A stretch of DNA of 64,000 nucleotides, taken from Bactrocera neohumeralis. Taxonomy: Eukaryota > Arthropoda > Insecta > Diptera > Tephritidae. This document shows positions 46,871 through 56,770 of this stretch, in pieces. The stretch spans positions 83,512,163 through 83,576,162 of the forward strand of contig NC_065921.1 in NCBI RefSeq assembly GCF_024586455.1, in the 5' to 3' direction. The notes beneath the pieces are model-generated. The model was given only the letters and a program-made list of their open reading frames with translations, ran no database searches and was not told the DNA's origin. The position numbers and the translations under genes were made by a program. Within the stretch, counting starts at the first letter, position 1; each line of letters opens with the position of its first letter.

Positions 46871-47939
46871 GCTTAAGGATTTCCCAAGCAGCCAGTGGCT
46901 CAATACAACCGCCTCAATTTCACACGAACCCAAAAGGCGCTCATTGTCGGTCGGCCTGACGCGCTGCAGTAGCTAATCAGAATAGATTGCAATATTCATA
47001 ACAACAACAACAACAATAACAAATAATAATGAAATATATAACAAAATGAATAAAAAATCTCTGGAAGAAATCGCCGAACGCGCGGGGCCAACAGCGAGGC
47101 GATAAATAACAGCAAAACGGAGTATTAAAATTAAATCAAAATATTGGCGGCTCAAGATCAAAAGACAGGCAAAACGTTAAGCAACTGTGGCGAATGGCAT
47201 GGAAAAGATTTTCTCAATTTTCCTATCGCCAGGCAACGCGGCGATCGCTGATCGGCGATTAGCGTGTGCAATCAGCGGCGCTGGGGAGCGCGGCGGCAAC
47301 GCATAAGAATGGTGAACAAACTCACCTTTTTTACGCAAACTAGATTTGCCGGCGAATGCAAATGCGCAGGCTTTTTAACACAACCAAACAAAAAAACAAC
47401 AACAGCAAAGTAGTTGCACGAAAGTATAGAAAAGTAGCGCTGAGCAGCGCTCAGACACCAGCAAGTCTGGCAGTGAAGGCGCAAGCGGTAACACGCACAA
47501 ACATACAGAAATTACAAGCAAGGGGCGTGGCCTATAAGCCGGATCGCTGTAGAAATTTCCGTCGAAAAGCAGCCATTGTGGTGCGAGCAGCGCGCCAATA
47601 GCCGATCGCGCGCGCTCTTTTCCCCACACACGAGCGCCAGCTAAGAGCAATAAATGCTTTCACTGCCGAGAGCGGCAATTGGCTGTTGTATATTTGTTTT
47701 TGCAACCCATACACACACATACACACATAGCAAGCATATACAACACTCCACTGTCTGCACAATGCGCCGTTACGTTACGCAGTGGGTGGGTGCAACGATC
47801 GGCCGGCAAGCAAGTGAGCAACAACAAGCATGCGAACTGAGCGCGCAGTGCGACGAATGCATTTCAGGGTTGATTTCACATCCATATAATTGCTTGTGGT
47901 TAACTGGTAGTTGTTGCACAACACAAACTATTGCTCACT

Positions 47940-47985
47940 CACTCGCTCACACTACCATCAGAGAGCGTTTGAGTGTGAGCGAGTG
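47940..47985. repeat. perfect 14-bp inverted repeat, 18-bp loop
   Basis: CACTCGCTCACACT at 47940-47953 pairs perfectly with AGTGTGAGCGAGTG at 47972-47985. It lies about 690 bp upstream of the gsb start codon. Confidence 0.85.
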
Positions 47986-48380
47986 TTGACTTACCTGTTT
48001 GGCGTACAACAGCAACAAGCGCTGCTTCAGTGGCCGCTCACTGCTTCACACGTAGCTCTTGTTGCTTTCTCATTGTAAATTGTGTTTTTGCTGTCTTCTG
48101 GCCGCGCACAACTGCGTCTGAGAATCTCAAGAAAGCGTGCTGGTGCTCGGACTGACCGTTTCAAAATCAGTTTCAAGCTGGCAATCGTACGAGTCACACA
48201 CTTGATGTAGTGAATTTTCAGCAAGTAACACACACGAGTCAACTGCGACGCTCTCAGTAGCTTAGGAAAAACATAGTTATATATATATAGACTGCAGATC
48301 AAAGTACAATTTATATGTTCGTAGGAAAAGTGTCGTCTGTTGCGCTAATTCGCTTTGGAAATTTCTGTGCAAATATTTGA

Positions 48381-48388
48381 TATAAACG
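48381..48388 (+). promoter_or_regulatory. gsb: possible gsb TATA box
   Basis: TATAAACG at 48381-48388 would place transcription start near 48410, giving a 5' leader of about 260 bases. No good initiator (TCAGT-like) is seen there. An alternative TATA-like run at 48277-48289 would add about 100 bases. The true start is not decided by sequence. Confidence 0.3.
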
Positions 48389-48598
48389 CTTATTGGGTGG
48401 CGCACGTGACGTGTTCGATTTGGCGAAATAAAACGAACTCTGCGCTTGTTTAAGTTGTGAGTTGTTGTAAATAACAGTCGAAAAACGTTTTTGTACTAAA
48501 ATCCGCTAACAAATTGTGTTGTGTACAACAAAAAAATAAACAACAAAAACACAAGAAAAAACTTAGTGATAAAAAAATTATAAATTTTTGGAGATTTT

Positions 48599-48616
48599 AT
48601 GCGCAACTTTGCTTGA
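48599..48616 (+). CDS. five-codon upstream ORF in the gsb leader
   Basis: ATGCGCAACTTTGCTTGA lies 74 bases ahead of the gsb start codon, in a different frame, within an A-rich leader. If transcribed as expected it could reduce initiation at the main start. Whether it is translated is unknown. Confidence 0.3.
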   Translation: MRNFA

Positions 48617-48672
48617 AGCGAGTGATTTGTGTTAAGCAAATTTAACAAAAACATTTGGAGAAATATAAGAAA

Positions 48673-51600
48673 ATGACAGTCTCAACATTGAATATGACAC
48701 CGTACTTTGCTGGATATCCCTTTCAAGGTAATTATGCGTGTTTTTATTATTATTTTTTAGAAAATTATTATTATTGGTTGTGAGCGAAGCCGGCTGTGGT
48801 AGTAATTTTGAAAGAAAAAAATTAAATAAATAAGACAAAAATTTAAAGAAAAATAAAAAATTTATAAAAAAATATACTATTTAAAAATTTATATTAATAT
48901 AAAATAAAAAACAGATTTTTTTTACTTAAAAATGTTTAAAAAAAAAAACTAAATAAAATAAAAAAATTAAATATTCCTAAAAAATTAAGAAAAAACTAAA
49001 TTTCACAATATTTCTAAAAACTTATGAAAAAACTAAATTTAATACAAAAAAATTTTAATACTCTTAAAAAATATTGACTTAAAATTTTTATTTTTTCTAC
49101 TATTAATTTAAAAATATAACGTTATGAGTTTTTTTTTCAATTTAACTTAAGTAATAATAAGGAAGACGTTAATTTTAACAAATAATAATAAAAAAAAATA
49201 AATAAATTTTTGTTCGTAATATTCAAGAAATTTCTTTTTATATAAATTAATTTAAATAAAAAAAATGTTTTTATTAAAAAATAAATATTTAAAACAAAAT
49301 ATCTTGAATAAAAATTGCATATTTTCTAATAAATACTATCATGTTTTAATATAAATTAAAAAAAAATATTTTAAATAAATAAACTTAAAATAAAAAATTT
49401 TTTTCAATATTTAAAACAAAATTTCATGTATATAAAATCGCATATTTTCTAATATCTATTTTCGTTTAATTAAAAAAAATACAATTTGCCATATTTTTGG
49501 TTTTATTAATTTTTTTTCAGTTTCATAAAAATATTTATTTAGAATATCAAATATTTTAATAATTAAGGAAAAATTAAGGAAAAAATATTTTTAAACGTAA
49601 AGCAAATGATTTTGTTTAATTTTTAATTGTTTAAAATAGAAAAGATAATAACTTTTCAATACTCACAACCAATTTTCTTGCATATAAATTTAATATTTTC
49701 TGATATTCATTTTCCATAAAAATAATATAAAAAAATAATATATGAGAAATTAAAAAAAAAACAAAATTTTTGGATGTAAAGTTAACGAAAAAAATATTTT
49801 TAAACTTAAAATTAAAAAAAAATTAAATGAAAAAAAATATTTTTTCAATTTTAAAATAAAAATTCTTGAAAAAGACTACATATTTTCTAATATTTTTTTT
49901 TATTAAAACTAATATTTTTTTCTAAGTAATTGATTAAATATTATATAATATATATTCAAAATAAAAAATCATTTAATGTTATAAAAAATAATAAATTAAA
50001 ATGGGTCATAAGAAAAATTAAAAAAAGAATATTTTAATAAAAATTTAAATTAAAATATTTTATTAAAATTAAAAATAGTTAATAATTAATAAATTAAAAA
50101 AATTATTAAAAAAAAACTAAAAATCAAAATATTGTATAAAAAAATAAACAACAACAAATAAATTTGAAAAAAAAAATATTTAAATAAATCTTAAAACAAA
50201 AATATTTTCAACTCAAAAATGCATATGAAAGCAAATTATCTTCAAAAAAGTTTACTAAAATTCTTTTAAAAATTTCTAATTCTTTAAAAAATGCTTGAAA
50301 CCTAAAATCTCTATGCTCTCAAATCTAATAAAAATATTTTCTATACATAAAAAAAAAATAATTTATGCATACAACTCAACTAAAACACAAAAAAATTATA
50401 TTGAATTATTTGTCAAAAAAGTCAAAACTAATTTTACAATATCCAAAAATTTTCGAAAATCTTCAAATAATTCTAAAATTTGCTGAATACACCAACAATT
50501 TTTTCTATTACACTTCAAAAACCTGCTTCATAGCCAGCAATGGCACTTACCAACAAGTCAAACTTAATACTTTTTCGTGCTAAGGCTGCTTTGCAAAAGA
50601 GTTACACACACACACACATGCATACACATACGATACGCAGCGCCAAATGGTCTGGTGTGAACATCCATTTCCAATTATAAACAATTTTTAACTAATTTTC
50701 GTTATTATTTCACAACTCATGCCATACAAGTGAATGTACGCAACAAAAAAAGGGTAATAATAATAACAGCAACAACAACAAGCGCAACAAAGAGTAATCG
50801 TAGAAGAAAATTTTAGACAAGTCACTGCTGCGACCATTCAAGAAAGTCGCTTTTCAATAGCAAAGGTGAGCAGCTTAAGACAGCGATTTTCATTAAACAT
50901 TAGAAAATAGAGAGAAAATAAAAGAAATGTAAAAAAAAATTTAAAAAGGAATCGAAAAAACTCAAACAGCGCAAATGCGCTCCAATTCAGTCAGATAACA
51001 AAAAAACTACAACAGAAAGCAACACATACAAACTCATACGTTCTTGCCGGCGACAAGTTACCGACAAGCGCGCTACACTACGCCACACACACACACACAC
51101 GCAATTTACCTGCCAACTGGCAGTCAGTTCGTCATTACGCCGCTTTGCCGCTGTCCAGCAACACCACTCAATACGGTGGGTGCGCGTGGCTTGCCGAGCG
51201 CAGCGAAGCAACTAAAATTCCAATAATCATGATCAGCTTTGTGGCTTATTGATTGCGATCGCAACAACAACAACAGCAGCAAAGTCGAAAAAACGAACCA
51301 CAAAGAGAGAAAATCAAAAATCAAATGAGTGTAAGAAGACACAGCGGCTACAGAACAATTTAGCCGCGCACAGCTGTGCCAAGCTGCCGTTCCGCGTCTG
51401 CGCCGGCCTGTCATAGCCACAACCTCCGCCACTGGCACCTACCGTGTGCTGGCAGCTTTCTTCACCAACTTAAGCTGTTGCTGCCAAGTTGTGCCACACG
51501 ATTTGCTCTTTGCTTTGCGTACAACGCAGACGTTTTGGCGCGTCGGCAAAGTCTTTGATCTAGCGATCGCGCGCTCTTGCGCCGCTTGTGCCGCCGACAC

Positions 51601-54600
51601 TTGCAATGATCCCCAGCAACGCTGCAACGCTTTTGCTGGTGTTCTTGTTGTTGTTGTTGTGTATAGCAACAGCACAGCACGTTCATCAGCAAGAGCAGTG
51701 GCGTTGGCTGCGCCTTCAGCTACATTACCGCGCGCGTGTGTGCATGTATTGCCCGCGCTTGCCCATATTTTTCCGCATTGCTTTTACTTTGATTTTTTTC
51801 GTAAATTTTTTTCATGATTTTTACTTTTATTTACTAATATTTGTGCCGTTTTTGCGCTTGCGCTGTCCGTTTTTCATATTTTTTATGATTTTTACTTTTA
51901 TTTCGCGTGGTTGCGCGTCGCTTGCGCGCTCTTCTGGAATTTTATTAGTCCGCACAGCTGGAGCTGAAAGTGTGTGGAGTGTGAAAGAACAAAACGCACC
52001 GACGCAGCGCTTTAATTTTTCGGGCGGCGCGCGGCTTATTAGTTTGCTTTGTAAGCTTATTGTAGCGCAGTCATAGCGACCGCTGCAGACCTGCCAGGCC
52101 GCGCTTGAGTTATTAGTCCCACCTTGCAGGCAGCCTTCAAGTCTGCGCTTTAACGTCACTTGGCAGCCGCGCGCTTTGTTTGAGTGATCCTCTGACATGA
52201 GCGCTGCATCTGCGGCTGCTTTATTTTACGTTTTTTTTGTGGCATGATTTTCTTATATTTTCGCATTCGTTATTAGCGCTCAACCGCGCAGCTGGTCAAA
52301 CGCTCACAACTTGTGCCTGTCGGTTTAACAAAACTACATTTGCATTTCGTTCACGTTTGATTTCACTCTGCCGCATTAACTTCCATACAATTTAAATTTG
52401 TTGCTCATTTCGATTTGTTTTTCGCATACGCTTGGCGCGTTGCATAAACAACTACACCGGCGCGCGCTGTAACCACAGCAATTGGCTTTTTGTTTGCGGC
52501 TTACATTGCCGCATTTGTTTTTGTATTGTAATTGTTGTTGTGTGTGCGCCTGGCAAATTATTCAAATATTATTATTTTACAATGCGAAATTTGCATTCAT
52601 TTTAGCATTTAAATGCGATCGTGCGAACTGATCGCATCATAGACTCAAGCGCGCGCACACATACGCACATACAAACACGCATGCGCTGGCACTCAAGTGC
52701 GCTTAAAGTAATCCTATGCCGTCACAATAGCATAAATGAGTATTAAGATTTCGTGCAAAGGCACACGCGCTCACACGGATGAGCTGCTACAATAATAATA
52801 AAAATAAAGAAAAATATTAGAAATATGCAGAACAAAACCAGACAGTTTGTCTAGGAAAATTTCGCATTGTCTTGCAAATAATTGCATTATACCGTTATGC
52901 TCCACTTTGCAACTAATTGAGTTGCCACAATTGCCTCAGAAGTCTAAGAGCATTGCTGAGCGCGTCGCTTGTTTGAGCACAGATTTCAGTAAGCGCGCTC
53001 ACTAAGTCCAATTCTCTTAGCAGCGCGTTCAAAGGTACAAAGGTAATAAGCCTCTGTCTAAACATATGGTAAATAGAGCACACACACAAAGCAAATGAAC
53101 GCGCTTAAGTTGGCTGCATTGTGTGCTTGAACTACGGAAGGCATGACAGGCTACCACACATGCGCTTGCGCAAGCCCTGAGCACATTGTATAACTCAATA
53201 TTAGATGACCAAAATGAACGTATAGTTAGATGAATTGCTTAAACGCGCTGGCAACAGTGCTGCGCCCATAATGAAAAAAAAATTCACCTCAAACTCACCA
53301 GACGCTGACGACTTCTTTAGACAACAAACGCAATAATAAAACCTATTAAAAAAATATAGACAAATAATGTTTAAAAATATCTCTACAGCCCGTAACGCTT
53401 ACTAAAACACACCACTCTAACAATTATACACACCAAACTCACCACAAAACTAATTTAAACATTTTCTCTACCATTACTTGCAGGACAAGGACGCGTCAAC
53501 CAACTCGGCGGCGTCTTCATCAATGGTCGCCCGCTACCCAATCACATACGTCGTCAAATTGTCGAAATGGCCGCTGCCGGCGTACGGCCATGCGTCATCT
53601 CACGCCAATTGCGCGTCTCACATGGCTGCGTCTCGAAAATACTGAATCGCTACCAGGAAACCGGCTCCATACGTCCAGGCGTTATTGGCGGTAGCAAGCC
53701 GCGCGTCGCCACACCGGATATTGAGTCGAAAATTGAGGAGATGCGTAATGCCAATCCCGGCATTTTCAGCTGGGAAATACGCGCTAAGCTCATTGAGTGC
53801 GGTCTATGCGATAAGAATACCGCGCCTTCCGTAAGCTCAATCAGTCGCTTACTGCGTGGCGGCCATAGTGGTGCACACTCTGAGTCAGGCAGTTCAGCGC
53901 ACTCCATTGATGGCATACTCGGCGCTGGCGGTTTATCGAATGGCTCTGGCGATGAGAGTGACGATGATGCCGAGCCGGGCGTACAGTTGAAGCGCAAGCA
54001 GCGTCGTTCGCGCACAACCTTCTCGAACGATCAGATCGATGCATTGGAGCGCATATTTGCGCGCACGCAATATCCAGATGTTTATACGCGTGAAGAGTTG
54101 GCGCAGAGCACCGGCTTGACAGAGGCGCGCGTACAGGTGTGGTTCTCGAATAGACGTGCGCGTTTGCGCAAACAGCTGAACACCACACAGCAAGTATCCA
54201 GCTTTGCCGCTAGCACCGCGAGTGGACTCAGCTCGGCCGGGTTTGCTAGCGCCGCCGCCGTTGCTTCACCATATCATCCACATCATCATGCGCATCACCA
54301 TCACCATGCCGCCGCCGCTGCTGCTGCACACACCATGTCCGCTTCGGCCGCTGCGCTGTCGCACAATCACACGCATCAAATGGGCTTATACAGTCAAGCT
54401 TGGAATACATTTGGCAGTAGCGCTGCCACACAAGCCGCAGCCGTTGCTGCCGCCACCAATGTCTTTGAACCGCATCAGAATTTTGCTCACTCAAGCGGTT
54501 CGGTGGCGTCTATGTCGCCAACAAGTAGCGCCGCCAGTTCGGCTTCACTGAGTCCAGCGCATCAGGCAGGCGCTACCGTCAGCAGCAACAACAACAACGA

Positions 54601-54991
54601 TGTCGCCAACAACAATTACAGCCACAGCTCAAGTTATGGCATGCCATCGGCCACCGCAACCAGCTCAGCTACATCGGCGGCTGTCAATAGCAGCTCGGCA
54701 GCAGCCACCGCCGCAACCAACTCGGCGGCTTATGCCACATCCTCCACAGCTTATGGCTTGGGCGCCAGCAGCAATTTCACCGCTGCCACTTCAGCTGAGC
54801 AGCTGCGCTCGCAATTCGCTTCGGCTGCTGCTTCGGGCTCCCATCATCCCGCTATGTCGTCATGGGACTCGTACAACTTCCCCGGCTCGTTCTTCTCGTC
54901 GGGCGCAAATCACATGGGTGGCTATACGCAGGGTATGAGCGAGCACAAAACGGCAGCCAGCGCAGCAGCCTATCCGTATTTCGGTTTCTAA
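48673..54991 (+). CDS. gsb: Gooseberry, paired-domain/homeodomain transcription factor
   Basis: Coding sequence is join(48673-48727, 53484-54991), 520 residues. Exon 1 gives an 18-residue N-terminus ending Tyr-Pro-Phe-Gln; the split Gly codon (phase 1) joins GT/AG-bounded exon 2. The start is the first ATG after an in-frame stop at 48643-48645 and has A at -3. Domains: paired domain about residues 19-145 (Gly-Gln-Gly-Arg-Val-Asn-Gln-Leu start, both helix-turn-helix halves), octapeptide HSIDGILG 158-165, acidic linker, paired-type homeodomain 191-250 with Ser at position 50 (Trp-Phe-Ser-Asn-Arg-Arg). The C-terminus is Ala/Ser/His/Asn-rich (His/Ala run 283-300, Asn run 387-396) and ends with a block at 454-492 and Tyr-Pro-Tyr-Phe-Gly-Phe. 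The HSIDGILG octapeptide and SNDQIDALERIF homeodomain helix fit Gooseberry rather than Gooseberry-neuro or Paired. In Drosophila, Gsb is a nuclear segment-polarity regulator that maintains wingless expression. This protein is longer than my recollection of the Drosophila one (about 430 residues), mainly through low-complexity insertions. Confidence 0.95.
48728..53483 (+). other. gsb: gsb intron 1 (4756 bp)
   Basis: Donor AAG|GTAATT at 48727/48728 and acceptor TTACTTGCAG at 53474-53483. It interrupts the first codons of the paired box. The left third is a low-complexity AT tract. The right two thirds (50.6-53.4 kb) is GC-richer, single-copy-looking and transposon-free, with CA tracts at 50607-50620 and 51083-51100, and is a plausible enhancer area. 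Open frames inside (for example 51446-51817, 51588-52076) start at non-ATG codons and have no domain. Confidence 0.9.
48830..50490. repeat. AT-only low-complexity tract in gsb intron
   Basis: Nearly pure A and T with words like AAAATTAAAAAA and ATATTTTCTAATA recurring irregularly. TTCTAATATT-type words appear about every 130-200 bp (49320, 49450, 49695, 49890), hinting at a decayed longer repeat. No coding content. Confidence 0.75.
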
Positions 54992-55360
54992 GTCGAAAAT
55001 AAATGGAAATCCTGCAGCAAAAAAGTTCTAGCAATTATATTGTAAGACTGTAGCATCTCTAAATCAGTTAAGAACTTATATAATTATTATAGTGTAGAAA
55101 CTACGGGACCACTCATCCAGTTGAATCGTTAAATTATACCTGTGCCTCGACAATCTGAATATATATATGAAGTATGGGCATTTTGTAGAGCTCAAGACTG
55201 AGTACTTTTGTTGTATTTTTTATAATTATTTTGGTATTAGTTATTTCTTAAGATATTTACTATTTAAGTTAATTAGATTTTAAGTAATTAATCGTTGTTT
55301 AGTTATGAAAATTTCGTCAAACCAATAAAAGCAATTTTGAAAAATAAAATACATGTATTA
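54992..55360 (+). other. gsb: gsb 3' UTR with polyadenylation signals
   Basis: AATAAA occurs at 55324-55329 and 55343-55348, about 335 bp after the stop, followed by a T-rich stretch at 55360-55372. These are the likeliest cleavage signals. An earlier AATAAA at 54998-55003 is too close to the stop to be the main site. Confidence 0.6.
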
Positions 55361-55569
55361 GTTCTATTTTTACTTGTCAAATCTCAGGGGTAAACAATCT
55401 CACTTTTTGCTTTTAAACTTTGGAAATCAAATGTCCCCAGAATATATTTTGAAGTACACATATTTCCTCTGCATATTCTAACAAAAATTTTTCCTCTTTA
55501 CATCTTTCTCTGAGACTCTGGACTGCGGATCATAGAATCACATATTTTATATTCTGAATTGAAGCAAAA

Positions 55570-56285
55570 TTTCAAAGCTCGATGCTTTCATAATAACGAC
55601 TCTCTTCCGCATCATTAGTGGAAGCTTTTGAAGCTCGAAACTGTCATAATAACAACTCTCTTCCACATACATAGTAAGAAACTTTTAAAGCTCAAAACTT
55701 TCATAATAAAAACTCGTTATACTCAGTTACTAAGAGTATAACAAATTTTCCAAGCTTTTTTGATCAAAATTTTTCTGCGTAGTACTTAGGTAAAGTAGGT
55801 AAAGTAAGCTTTTGAAGCACGCAGCTTTCATAATAAAATTTTTTTCTCGCTTGGCCACTAAATGAATGAAGCTTTGGACGCTCGAGGCTTTCATATTAAA
55901 AACTTCTTCTCAAATAATTTGAGTAGAGTTTTTGAAGCTTTCATAAAAATTTATTCTGGCATAAATTTGAGGTAAAGCAAACTATAAAAATCGAAGATTT
56001 CTCCATAACCACTTATCTCACATAGTTAGTAGCTAAAGCCAGCTTTAAACGCTCTAAGATTTCATAATAAAATCGTTTCCTCACATAGTCACTGAGTATA
56101 GCAAGCTTTCAATGCTCGAAGCTTTCACAATAACCACTTTTTCCCGCATGGTTACTGCGTGGAAGAAACTTTCGAAGCTTTCTAAATAAAGCAAACTTTC
56201 ATACATCAAAGCTTTCAGAAAAAAGAATTTTACTCACATAGTCACTAGGTAAAGCAACCTTTCGTGGGGCAAAGCTTTCAGAACA
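55570..56285. repeat. degenerate minisatellite of about 56-63 bp units
   Basis: A dozen or so diverged units share GAAGCT(T)-rich DNA, then CTTTCATAATAA, CTTTTTCTCACATAGTCACTA and GGTAAAGCAA. The CTTTCATAA element appears near 55586, 55642, 55699, 55826, 55889, 55939, 56060, 56123, 56213 and 56276; most steps are 56-63 bp. It begins about 220 bp beyond the gsb polyadenylation signals. Confidence 0.75.
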
Positions 56286-56289
56286 AAAC

Positions 56290-56770
56290 AAAATCTCACT
56301 CTCCCACAGGCCTTGAAAAGTCTCGGAAAGCGGTTCTAGCAGCTTCTATTCCATAGCTTTCAATTGGTGCTACCTCAGAGAGTTGATCCGGTCAGTGAGC
56401 GCCACAATTAAGTGTCCCCCACAGGCCCTGAAGGTTCACAATCACTTTCTTCACCCATAGCTGTGAGGGGTCAACTTTACATTTGATTTTGACCCCCTTC
56501 AGCCAGCTCGCAGCATCGAATGTTGGCATGTACAGGTTTCCAAACACTTTTGTGGGAAGCGGATCTAGCAGCATCTATTCCACGACTCCAGCTTTGACCG
56601 GGGGTGTTGATCCGGTCAATTAGCGACACGATTCAGTGCTTCTTGGCCATGGAAGTTGCTCTCACCTTGAGAATTTCTCACGATTGAGCTTGCCGTTGGG
56701 TCTTACAGCGTCATCCTTTCGCTTCGGTCATACTATTAGCCAGCCCAGCTCAATCAGTCAAAAGCGATAA
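56290..56770. repeat. dispersed repeat, internally duplicated
   Basis: A block with GGAAGCGG-TCTAGCAGC, TCTATTCCA, TTGATCCGGTCA and AGCG(C/A)CAC occurs at about 56325-56410 and again at about 56555-56640 (step about 230 bp). The same block, with CATTGGTC, CTGATCCAGCGAATG, GCCATAATTAAGTGC and CTTTCGCTTCGGTC, is present at 59570-59880. Confidence 0.7.

Larger units (their letters stand above)
46871..48598 (+). promoter_or_regulatory. gsb: repeat-poor gsb upstream region (promoter and candidate early control)
   Basis: Composition turns GC-richer and no transposon motif is visible from here into the gene. It contains GATCGCTGATCGGCGATTAGC (47243-47264), GAGCGC/GCGCGC-rich stretches (47570-47640), an inverted repeat at 47940-47985 and TATATATATA at 48277-48289. 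In Drosophila, an early element driven by pair-rule factors and a late wg-dependent element control gsb; by position this block is the natural place for the promoter-proximal part, but no individual site can be proved by eye. Confidence 0.5.

Noticed and set aside
51588..52076. 162-codon hydrophobic frame inside the gsb intron
   Set aside because: It starts at GTG; the hydrophobic residues come from TTG and TTTTTA-type runs, including a 19-bp word repeated 72 bp apart. No splice or promoter support.
54204..54938. Frames overlapping gsb exon 2 in other frames and on the minus strand
   Set aside because: They are shadows of the GC-rich, repeat-encoding gsb coding sequence.
54998..55003. AATAAA seven bases after the gsb stop codon
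   Set aside because: Too close to the stop to give a usual 3' UTR; later signals at 55324 and 55343 fit better.
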